From assembly GCA_023264975.1 (NCBI GenBank), contig JAHFUS010000022.1:1-53528 (forward strand): 53,528 nt of DNA, written 5' to 3'. A program made the position numbers and the translations under genes. This DNA comes from Actinomycetes bacterium. Its GTDB lineage: Bacteria > Actinomycetota > Acidimicrobiia > Acidimicrobiales > GCA-2861595. The notes beneath the pieces were generated by a model that ran no database searches, had not been told where the DNA came from, and saw only the letters and a list, made by a program, of their open reading frames with translations. Shown here piece after piece: positions 8,235-18,105 of the stretch; within the stretch, counting starts at the first letter, position 1, and each line of letters starts with the position of its first letter.

Positions 8235-8792
8235 CTAGGCCGTCCAGGTCACCCGGAGCGGCACCTGGGCCGGGTGGTGGCCGTCCGCCCCGATGAACAC
8301 GTGGTCGGCGGGGATCCGCCGTCCGTTCACGGAGACGTCGACGCCGAAGCCGGCGCCGCACCCCATCCGGAAGTCCAGCCCGTCGATGCGCCCGTAGTTG
8401 GTGAACCTGAAGCCCACCCGGTGGGGGCCGGGGGCGATCACCGCGTCGCGGCTCTCGGTGCGCCGCTCCACGCCATGGATGCGAGCGGTCGAGGTGATGG
8501 TGCCGCGGAAGACCACCTTGTCGGTGCCGGGGTGGGTCACCCGGAGGCGCCACCCGCCATCGGTGTGCCAGAGGTAGACGCCGGCTGCCGCCCCGGCCTG
8601 GAAGCCGGCGGGCTGGCCCTCGGCGTCGGCGGGCCACGTCCCGAAGCTGCAGCCGGCCGTCTCGGCCACCGGCTCGGGCCCGGTCCCCGTCGGTGCTGCG
8701 CCGGCGGGTGCCGTGCCTATGGCGGCTGCCATGACGGCCGCGACCGCTGCGCCTGCGACGGCTGCCCTGGCCCTGTTCGAGAACTTTGTCAT
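8235..8792 (-). CDS. Small secreted protein of unknown function
   Basis: A 185-residue protein with a clear Sec signal peptide: MTKFSNRARAAVAG, then an Ala-rich hydrophobic core, then cleavage near APAGAA-PTG (about residue 33). The mature part is beta-rich with two cysteines (ETAGCSFGTW and RMGCGAG) that could form a disulfide. No enzyme motif is visible. The start is chosen because AGGAG lies about 8 nt upstream and the signal peptide begins there; the frame stays open further upstream without support. I do not recognise the family. The 236 bp after its stop (7999-8234) show no gene. Confidence 0.7.
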   Translation of the reverse strand: MTKFSNRARAAVAGAAVAAVMAAAIGTAPAGAAPTGTGPEPVAETAGCSFGTWPADAEGQPAGFQAGAAAGVYLWHTDGGWRLRVTHPGTDKVVFRGTITSTARIHGVERRTESRDAVIAPGPHRVGFRFTNYGRIDGLDFRMGCGAGFGVDVSVNGRRIPADHVFIGADGHHPAQVPLRVTWTA

Positions 8793-8919
8793 CGTCGGTC
8801 TCCTGTCGTCGGGTGCTTCTGACAAGAACATCCTCGGAGGCGGCCGTGAGCCTGCTGTGAGCGCCATGTTCGGGAAGTGTGAGCACCTCCGCCGCCGAAA
8901 GGGTGAGGAGGCCGCCCTG

Positions 8920-9810
8920 TCAGGTGCGAGCGACGCCGGGGCGGGCCAGCCTGGCAGCCACCGCCAGCTTCTGCCACGTCGGGACGCGGACACGTGCCGA
9001 GAACACGTCGTACTCCGCGGCCTCGATGCGTTCGAGGATGCCCGAGTAGAGGTGGCGGGCGCCGGCGATGCAGCGGGCGCCTACCGGCGGCAGCATCGGG
9101 ATCCCGAGGTCGGCGGACGCGTAATAGGCGCGGGTGCGCTCGATCTCGAACTTCATGAGTTCCACCCACTCGGGCGTCACCCGGCGCTGGGCCAGGGCCG
9201 ACTCGGCGCCGAACTTCCGGATGTCTTCCTGGGGCACGTAGACCCGCCGACGGTCGAGGTCCTCGCCCACATCCCGCCAGAAGTTGCTGAGTTGGAAGGC
9301 AATGCCGAGGTCCCGGGCGTGGCCGAAGGCCGCGTCCTCCAGCGGCTCGAGGATCGGCACCATCATCTCCCCGATCACCGCCGCCGACCCGTCCATGTAG
9401 TCGAGGAGATGGTCGAACGTCTCGTAGGTCTCGACCGAGAGGTCCATGGTCATCGACCGCAGGAACCGGCGCACGCAGTCCGGGTCGATGTCGAACGCCC
9501 GGATGGTGTGCACCACCGCCTTGAGGACCGGATGGTCCGAGCGGCCGGCGGCCATGCCGGCGAAGAAGGCCTCGCCGAATTCGGCCAGCGCCCGCTCCCG
9601 CACGGCGAGGGGCACCGGGCCAAGGTCGTCAACGATGTCGTCGGCGTAGCGGCACAGGCCGTACAGGGCGTGGACGTGATGACGCTTGACCCGCGGCAGC
9701 AGCGACGTCGACCAGTAGTACGTGGTGCCGTAACGCTTGTTGAGCTTGCGGCAGTTCTCGTACGACGCCTCCAGCGACACCGGCAGTGCGGCGTCGCGCC
9801 GGGACTTCAC
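8920..9810 (-). CDS. crtB: Phytoene synthase
   Basis: A 296-residue enzyme that joins two geranylgeranyl diphosphates head to head to give phytoene, the first committed carotenoid step. It is a squalene/phytoene synthase-type all-alpha protein. Visible family motifs are YYWSTSLLP, the first Asp-rich site RYADDIVDD, YMDGSAAVIGEMM, and the second site FWRDVGEDLDRRRVYVPQED. It starts at GTG 9808-9810, overlapping the crtI stop (GTGA), so translation is coupled to the desaturase, the usual crtI-crtB pairing in actinobacteria. The cyclase and hydroxylase genes lie 5-7 kb away on the other strand. Confidence 0.94.
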   Translation of the reverse strand: MKSRRDAALPVSLEASYENCRKLNKRYGTTYYWSTSLLPRVKRHHVHALYGLCRYADDIVDDLGPVPLAVRERALAEFGEAFFAGMAAGRSDHPVLKAVVHTIRAFDIDPDCVRRFLRSMTMDLSVETYETFDHLLDYMDGSAAVIGEMMVPILEPLEDAAFGHARDLGIAFQLSNFWRDVGEDLDRRRVYVPQEDIRKFGAESALAQRRVTPEWVELMKFEIERTRAYYASADLGIPMLPPVGARCIAGARHLYSGILERIEAAEYDVFSARVRVPTWQKLAVAARLARPGVART

Positions 9811-11279
9811 CGCCCGGCTTCCTCCACCCGGTCGGCGGCCAGGCGCCCCGACAGCAGCACCATGGGAACGCCGACTCCCGGCACCGTGCCGGATCCCACG
9901 AACACCAGGCCCGGAACCTTGCGGCTCACGTTGTTGGGACGGAACGGGCCGCTTTGGAAGAACTTGTGGCTGAGGGCGAAGGGCGTGCCCCGCTCCATGC
10001 CCTGTCGCTCCCAGTCGGTCGGGTCGAAGAAGTACTCGACCTCGACGTCCGAGGGGTAGCCGAGGGCGGCCACCCGGGCGGTGAGGGACTCCTTCAGGCG
10101 CTCCCGCTCGTAGACCCAGTCGACCTTGCCGTCGAGGTTGGGAACCGGCTCCAGGACGTACATCGACGACGAGCCCTCGGGGGCGAGCGACGGGTCGGAT
10201 GACGAGGGGCCGCTCACGAGGATCGACGGGTCGGGCATCAGCGTGCCGTCCTTCAGCAGGGCCTGGAAGGCGCCCTTCCACGCCGCGCCGAAGTGGATGT
10301 TGTGATGGGCTGCATCCTCGGGCCACGGCCCCTTCACCCCGGCCAGCCACACGGCGGCGGACGGCGAGTAGTGGCCCTTCCGGGCGGTGCGGGGCATGTC
10401 GACCTCGGGCACCATGCCGCGGTAGGCCACCGGCAGGTCGGGATTGAGCACCACCGCGTCGGCCTTGATCACCTCGCCGTTCTCCAGGCGCACACCGGTG
10501 ACCGGACCGCTCGTACCCGCCCGGCGCACGACCCGCTCCACCGCCTGCCCGTACCGGAATGTGGCGCCGGCCTTTTCGGCGGCAGCGGCCAGGGCCCTGG
10601 GGATGGCGTGCATGCCCCCGGCCGGGAAGTACACGCCCTCGACGGTGTCCATGTAGGTGATGACGCAGTAGACGGCCAGTGCCTCGAAGGGCGACAGGCC
10701 GGCGTACATGGCCTGGAACGAGAACAGCTTCACCAGTCGCTGGTCGGAGAAGTAGTCCTCCACGACCGGGTTGAGCTTGCGGAAGCCACCCATGCGCACC
10801 AGCTGGATGATCGGGCCGAGCGGCCACGCCAGGTCGAGCGGCGAGTTGAAGCTGCGGTTGATGAAGTTGGGCAGCTCCAGCTTGTAGAGGTCGGTGAGGT
10901 AGTCGCAGAAGCGGCCGAACGCCTCCGCCTCCCGGCCCCCGCACTCCCGGCGGATCTCCTCGGTCATCGGCTCGCGCCCGTGGCGCACCCGGATGGCGGA
11001 GCCGTCGGCGAAGCAGGCCCGGTACATCGGGTCCACCGGCGACAGCGTGAGGTGGTCGGTCATATCGGCGCCCGCTGCCGCGAACACGTCGCTCAACAGG
11101 CCTGTCATGGTCATCACCGACGGGCCCGTGTCGAAGCGGTAGCCGTGCGACTCGAGCAGCCCGGCCCGTCCACCCGGCACCTCGGCCCGCTCGACCACGA
11201 CGACCTCGTGGCCCCGGCCCGCCAGGTGGCACGCAGCCGACAGTCCACCCAGGCCAGCTCCCACAACGACGACGCGCAT
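9807..11279 (-). CDS. crtI: Phytoene desaturase (CrtI type)
   Basis: A 490-residue FAD-dependent desaturase converting phytoene to lycopene at the membrane. The N-terminal dinucleotide-binding motif VVVGAGLGGLSAACHLAGRG with the following VVVERAEVPGGRAG is intact. The C-terminal CrtI signature is GLVFVGSGTVPGVGVPMVLLSG. The length matches bacterial CrtI. The ATG giving MRVVVVGAG is preferred because the FAD motif must lie at the very N terminus; another ATG nine nucleotides upstream (11288) is equally possible. It precedes and overlaps crtB by 4 nt. The 247 bp upstream (11280-11526) hold no recognisable gene and probably contain the promoter. Confidence 0.94.
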   Translation of the reverse strand: MRVVVVGAGLGGLSAACHLAGRGHEVVVVERAEVPGGRAGLLESHGYRFDTGPSVMTMTGLLSDVFAAAGADMTDHLTLSPVDPMYRACFADGSAIRVRHGREPMTEEIRRECGGREAEAFGRFCDYLTDLYKLELPNFINRSFNSPLDLAWPLGPIIQLVRMGGFRKLNPVVEDYFSDQRLVKLFSFQAMYAGLSPFEALAVYCVITYMDTVEGVYFPAGGMHAIPRALAAAAEKAGATFRYGQAVERVVRRAGTSGPVTGVRLENGEVIKADAVVLNPDLPVAYRGMVPEVDMPRTARKGHYSPSAAVWLAGVKGPWPEDAAHHNIHFGAAWKGAFQALLKDGTLMPDPSILVSGPSSSDPSLAPEGSSSMYVLEPVPNLDGKVDWVYERERLKESLTARVAALGYPSDVEVEYFFDPTDWERQGMERGTPFALSHKFFQSGPFRPNNVSRKVPGLVFVGSGTVPGVGVPMVLLSGRLAADRVEEAGR

Positions 11280-11526
11280 GGTCCCCATGCAAGCCGCGCC
11301 GGGGCCGTGTCGCAAGGCAGGTCCCGAACGGCGAAGGTGACGCTGCTCGACGACGAGAATCGACGAGCGCGTGGTGGAGACGAACGCCGAGGATCAGAAG
11401 GACACGGGTGGCGGCCGGTCGGGGAGGGCTTCACGCCCTCGACCTGCCGCACCACGTCGTGGTGCCGGACCTGTGAGCGGAGGAGATCCGTCTCCGCGGC
11501 CAGGAGGTCTCCGGTCGAGCGCCGCC

Positions 11527-12147
11527 TTACCGCGGCGCCGCTGACGCCGCCGCAGCGGCTGTCAGCTCGGCGGCAGCCCTGGCCGCCGCTTTGCGCTCCT
11601 GCTTGAAGCGGCGTACACGCGCCAGGCTCTCCGGGCCGTCGATGTCGGCCACCGACACGAACGAGCCGGGCTCCCCGAACGAGCCGGCCGCCAGTTCCCA
11701 ACCGGACGGCTGGACGCCGAGCTGCTTGCCGAGAAGGGCGACGAAGATGCGCGCCTTCTGCTCGCCGAAGCCGGGCAGGGCCTTCACCCGCCGCAGCAGC
11801 TCGGTGCCCTCGCCCGCCGTGGACCACACCCGGGCCGCCTTGCCCTTGTACTCCTCCACCACGATGCGGCACAGCTCCTGCACTCGCTTGGCGTTGGCTC
11901 GGGGGAACCTGTGCAGCGCCGGGGGCGTGGCGAAGATGTCCCCCAACTCGTCGGGGTCCATACCGGCGATCTCGGCCGCGTCGAGCCGCCCGCCCAGCCG
12001 TTCCCTCAGGTCGAGCGGGCTCTTGAACGCCTTCTCCAGGGGGATCTGCTGGTCGAGCACCATGCCGATGAGGAGGGCCAGCGGATCGGTCGAGAGCAGC
12101 TTGTCGGCGGCGTCGTTCTGAGCGAGATGCAGCTTCACCTTCGGCAT
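11527..12147 (-). CDS. HhH-GPD base-excision DNA repair protein
   Basis: A 206-residue protein of the helix-hairpin-helix DNA glycosylase superfamily. The actinobacterial subfamily starts with a MPKVKLHLAQND-like segment and is usually described as an HhH-GPD-type base excision repair protein. It has LLIGMVLDQQIPLEKAF near residues 25-41 and the DNA-binding hairpin LPGFGEQKARIFVALLG around residues 124-140. It lacks the four-cysteine iron-sulfur loop of endonuclease III. The C terminus is Ala- and Lys-rich. The damaged base it removes cannot be inferred. It lies 77 bp downstream of aceE on the same strand. Confidence 0.85.
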   Translation of the reverse strand: MPKVKLHLAQNDAADKLLSTDPLALLIGMVLDQQIPLEKAFKSPLDLRERLGGRLDAAEIAGMDPDELGDIFATPPALHRFPRANAKRVQELCRIVVEEYKGKAARVWSTAGEGTELLRRVKALPGFGEQKARIFVALLGKQLGVQPSGWELAAGSFGEPGSFVSVADIDGPESLARVRRFKQERKAAARAAAELTAAAAASAAPR

Positions 12148-12224
12148 GCAGCCGAGCCTAGGAGAGCGGGCAAACGGGCAGCGGTCGGGCCCGCCGGCTC
12201 ATCTGCGCCGTCGGCGCCGGGCCG

Positions 12225-14927
<2,703 letters not shown>

Positions 14928-14944
14928 GCCACCATGCTCGCGCA

Positions 14945-15080
14945 GAGCGCGTTTCGCGCTCGCAACCGGAGGTTGCTCGGCGAGCTGTCGGGGGCTGCGG
15001 TGGCCGGCCGCCCTGGCGGTCCTCGACGCCCCTCTCGCCGGGCCGTGCCCTGGCGGTCGCCACATTCGGCGCTTCGCGCC
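14945..15080. repeat. Cluster of hairpins and a direct repeat in the aceE leader
   Basis: Three perfect hairpins lie between the divergent aceE and rnhA starts. They are GAGCGCG-TTT-CGCGCTC (14945-14961), GCAACC-GGA-GGTTGC (14962-14976, immediately adjacent) and GGCGC-TTC-GCGCC (15068-15080). The 12-mer GCCCTGGCGGTC also occurs twice (15010-15021 and 15047-15058). On the aceE transcript the first pair would fold about 20-50 nt before the start codon. It may be a dispersed palindromic repeat or a regulatory leader; I cannot tell which. Confidence 0.45.
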
Positions 15081-15148
15081 TCCTCCCGAACCTCACCTCC
15101 TGGCCATGATGTGAGAAGTGTCGCTCGGCAGGGCAGGATGGCTGGATC

Positions 15149-16183
15149 GTGACTCGGGTGTACACGGACGGGGCCTGCATCGGGAATCCTGGGCCCGGTG
15201 GGTGGGCGTGGGCAGTTCCGGATGGGGCGTATGCGAGCGGGCCTGATCCGCAGACCACGAACCAGCGAATGGAGATCAAGGCCGCCCTCGAGGCGGTGCT
15301 GGCCAACGACGGCCCGCTCGAAGTGGTGAGCGACTCGACCTACGTGGTCAAGTGCTTCAACGACCGCTGGTGGGAGGGGTGGGTCGCCCGGGGGTGGACC
15401 AACAAGGCCCGCCGGCCGGTGGCCAACCGTGACCTGTGGGAGCGGCTGATCAACGCCGTCCTGGCCGAGCCGGGGCGGGTGCGGTTCACGTGGGTGAAGG
15501 GCCACTCGAACGATGTCATGAACGACCTGGTCGACCGCCTGGCGGTGGAGGCGGCCCGCACCCGGAAGGGTCGTCGGGGCGATGGCACCCCCGACCTGCT
15601 CGGCCCCGCCGACCTGCGGGCCGCCGCTGCGCCGGCCGTTGCAGCGTCGGCGGCCGGCGACGCCGTGGCCGGCGTGCCCGAAGGTCACCGGGTCCTGGCC
15701 GCCGGGCTGCGCCCGCCCGATCTCGGCGGCTACGGCCCGAACGAGGTGGCCGACGGTGTGCGGCGCAGGCTGGGCGAGGTCCTGGCGGCCAAGAAGGAGA
15801 TGCATCCCGAGCTTGTCCTGCTGAGCGGCATGGGGCTCGGGGCCGAGCAACTGGCCGTGGAGGCGGCCCAGGAGGCCGGGGTTCCCTACGTCGCCGTCCT
15901 TGCATTCCCCGGTCAGGACTCGCCGTGGCCGTCGGAGGTGCGCGAGCGGTTCCGGAGCATGCTCGACAAGGCGCACGCCCAGGTGCTGCTCCAGGCCACC
16001 ACGCCCGGCAACCGCCAGGGTGTGGCGGGCGCCATGAGCCGGCGCGACACGTGGCTGGCCCGCAACGCCGACGAGGCGATCGTGGTGTGGGACGGGACAG
16101 ACCCGGCTGTGGGGCGCACCGTCCGCACGCTCAAGGAGCACCTGGGCGAGGAAGAGGTCTGGGTAATCGAACCCATCGTCTGA
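15149..16183 (+). CDS. Ribonuclease HI fused to a YpsA-like SLOG domain
   Basis: A 344-residue two-domain protein. Residues 1-135 form an RNase HI that cuts the RNA strand of RNA-DNA hybrids: YTDGACIGNPGPGG with Asp7, MEIKAALEAV with Glu42, SDSTYVV with Asp62, KGHS with His119 and NDLVDRLA with Asp129. The catalytic set is complete. After a Gly/Ala-rich linker, residues 165-344 look like a Rossmann-type SLOG domain close to YpsA/DUF1273: LAAGLRPPDLGGYG, LLSGMGLGAEQLAVEAAQEA, VAVLAFPGQDSPWP and RNADEAIVVWDGTDPAVGRT. Such domains bind nucleotides or nucleotide-derived ligands. The start is GTG. It is divergent from aceE and followed 26 bp later by hyuA. Confidence 0.87.
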   Translation: MTRVYTDGACIGNPGPGGWAWAVPDGAYASGPDPQTTNQRMEIKAALEAVLANDGPLEVVSDSTYVVKCFNDRWWEGWVARGWTNKARRPVANRDLWERLINAVLAEPGRVRFTWVKGHSNDVMNDLVDRLAVEAARTRKGRRGDGTPDLLGPADLRAAAAPAVAASAAGDAVAGVPEGHRVLAAGLRPPDLGGYGPNEVADGVRRRLGEVLAAKKEMHPELVLLSGMGLGAEQLAVEAAQEAGVPYVAVLAFPGQDSPWPSEVRERFRSMLDKAHAQVLLQATTPGNRQGVAGAMSRRDTWLARNADEAIVVWDGTDPAVGRTVRTLKEHLGEEEVWVIEPIV

Positions 16184-16209
16184 TCCCGCGGTTGAAAGGG
16201 CCGGGCGCC

Positions 16210-18105
16210 ATGCCGGCGGCGGCGTCGGTAGGGTCGACCCTCGTGGAGGTCGGCGTCGACACCGGTGGGACGTTCACCGACGTGGTGGCCGGTGACGGCC
16301 GCATCGTCAAGGTCCTGTCCACGCCCGACGACCCGTCCGCAGGCGTCGCCGCCGGGCTGGCCGTTCTCGGCGGTGATCGGCCTGCGCTGCTGGCCCACGG
16401 GACGACGGTCGCCACCAACGCCCTGCTCGAGGGCGGGGGGGCCACGGTCGCACTGGTGACCACCGCCGGCCTCGCCGACGTCATCGAGATCGCCCGTCAG
16501 GACAGACCTTCGCTGTACGACCCGTGGGCCGACCGACCGGAGCCGTTGGTGCCCCGGGAGCTGCGTTTCGAGGTCGGCGGGCGCCTGGCCTCCGACGGCC
16601 GGGAGGTGGAGGCGGTCGACGTCGCTGCGGTGCCGGAGGTGCCGGCCGGGACAGGCGTGGTGGCCGTCTGCCTGCTGCACGCCGACCTCGACGCCGGTCA
16701 CGAGCAGGCGGTGGCGGCCGTGCTGCGCGACCGCGGCCACGAGGTCGTGTGCTCGCACGAGGTGTCGCCGGAGTTCCGGGAGTACGAGCGCACGGTCACC
16801 ACCGTCGTCGACGCCGGCCTGCGCCTGGCGTGCCGGTCGTACCTCGGCCGTCTGGCCGGCTCGGCCGGCGAGGTGCTGGTGATGACGTCCGCCGGCGGCC
16901 TCGTCGGCCTCGACGAGGCGATGGCCCGCCCCGCCGCCCTGCTGCTGTCCGGCCCGGCCGGCGGTGTCGGGGCAGCAGCGGCGGCCGCCGTCGCAGCCGG
17001 GTTCCCGGATGCGGTGAGCTTCGACATGGGCGGCACCAGCACCGACGTCTGTCTCGTCCTCGATGGCGCGCCTGCGCCTGCAGCGGAACGCACGGTGGCC
17101 GGCTACCCGGTGCGCCTGCCGTCGCTCGACATCCACACCATCGGCGCCGGCGGTGGCTCCATCGCCCGTGTCGACGCGGGCGGAGCACTCACCGTGGGGC
17201 CTCGCAGCGCCGGCGCCGTCCCCGGGCCCGCCTGCTACGGCCGGGGCGGCACCGCGGCCACCGTCACCGACGCCGACCTGATCGCCGGGCGGGTCCCCCA
17301 CGACGCCGTGCTGCCGGGCATCGGCACCCTCGACGTCGACGCCGCCCTCAAGGCGCTCGACGACGCGAACGTGACGGCCGAGGGTGTGCTGGCGGTGGTG
17401 GACGCGGCGATGGTGCAGGCCGTCCGCAAAGTGAGCCTGGAGCGGGGGGTGGACCCGCGCTCGCTCGCCCTGGTGGCCTTCGGCGGCGCCGGCCCCCTGC
17501 ACGCCTGCGCGCTGGCCGAGGCGCTGGGGATGGCGGTGGTTATCGTGCCGCCCCGGGCCGGTGTGCTGTCGGCCGCCGGCCTGCTCGGGTCGCCTCGCCA
17601 GTCCGTGCTCGTGCGCTCGTGGCCTACGCCCGGCGACCACGACGGTCTGAGCGACGCCCGCTTCAAGCTGGCCCGGGCCGCCGCCCGCCACCTCCTCGGC
17701 GTCGCCCCCGACGCCCCGGCCCGGGTCATGCTCGACCACCGCACCGCCCATGGCACGGTGACCGTGGACGGCCGTGCGCCGGTGGACGTGGAACTCGGCC
17801 TCGACTGCCGCTACGCGGGCCAGAGCCATGAACTCACGGTGGCGTCGGTGGCCGCCTTCGGGCGCGAGCACCGTCGGCGCAACGGCTACGCCAGGCCGGG
17901 CGCCCCCGTCGAGGTCACCGCTCTTCGGGCGACAGCCCGCCTGCCACCGCCCGTGCCGCTCGACCGCCTCCCCGATCCTCCGGGCGCCGCCCGCCGCCCC
18001 GCCCGCGGCCCGGCCGTCGTGGCCGAGGAGGACTGCACCGTGTGGGTGGCGCCGGGATGGTCGGCCGAGGTGGGCCAGGGCGGGTCGTGGGTGATGACCC
18101 GATGA
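16210..18105 (+). CDS. hyuA: Hydantoinase/oxoprolinase A subunit
   Basis: A 631-residue protein of the ATP-dependent hydantoinase/5-oxoprolinase A family, which works with HyuB to open cyclic amides or carboxylate related substrates. ASKHA-type nucleotide sites are visible: VGVDTGGTFTDVV near residue 14, LAHGTTVATNALLEG, GPAGGVGAAAAAAVA, and FDMGGTSTDVCLV with SLDIHTIGAGGGSIARVD. A later stretch, LVAFGGAGPLHACALAEALG, is also typical. It is somewhat shorter than common HyuA proteins (about 680). The start is ATG 16210, with GTG 16243 as an alternative nearer the first motif. The stop overlaps the hyuB start (ATGA). The actual substrate is unknown. Confidence 0.87.
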   Translation: MPAAASVGSTLVEVGVDTGGTFTDVVAGDGRIVKVLSTPDDPSAGVAAGLAVLGGDRPALLAHGTTVATNALLEGGGATVALVTTAGLADVIEIARQDRPSLYDPWADRPEPLVPRELRFEVGGRLASDGREVEAVDVAAVPEVPAGTGVVAVCLLHADLDAGHEQAVAAVLRDRGHEVVCSHEVSPEFREYERTVTTVVDAGLRLACRSYLGRLAGSAGEVLVMTSAGGLVGLDEAMARPAALLLSGPAGGVGAAAAAAVAAGFPDAVSFDMGGTSTDVCLVLDGAPAPAAERTVAGYPVRLPSLDIHTIGAGGGSIARVDAGGALTVGPRSAGAVPGPACYGRGGTAATVTDADLIAGRVPHDAVLPGIGTLDVDAALKALDDANVTAEGVLAVVDAAMVQAVRKVSLERGVDPRSLALVAFGGAGPLHACALAEALGMAVVIVPPRAGVLSAAGLLGSPRQSVLVRSWPTPGDHDGLSDARFKLARAAARHLLGVAPDAPARVMLDHRTAHGTVTVDGRAPVDVELGLDCRYAGQSHELTVASVAAFGREHRRRNGYARPGAPVEVTALRATARLPPPVPLDRLPDPPGAARRPARGPAVVAEEDCTVWVAPGWSAEVGQGGSWVMTR

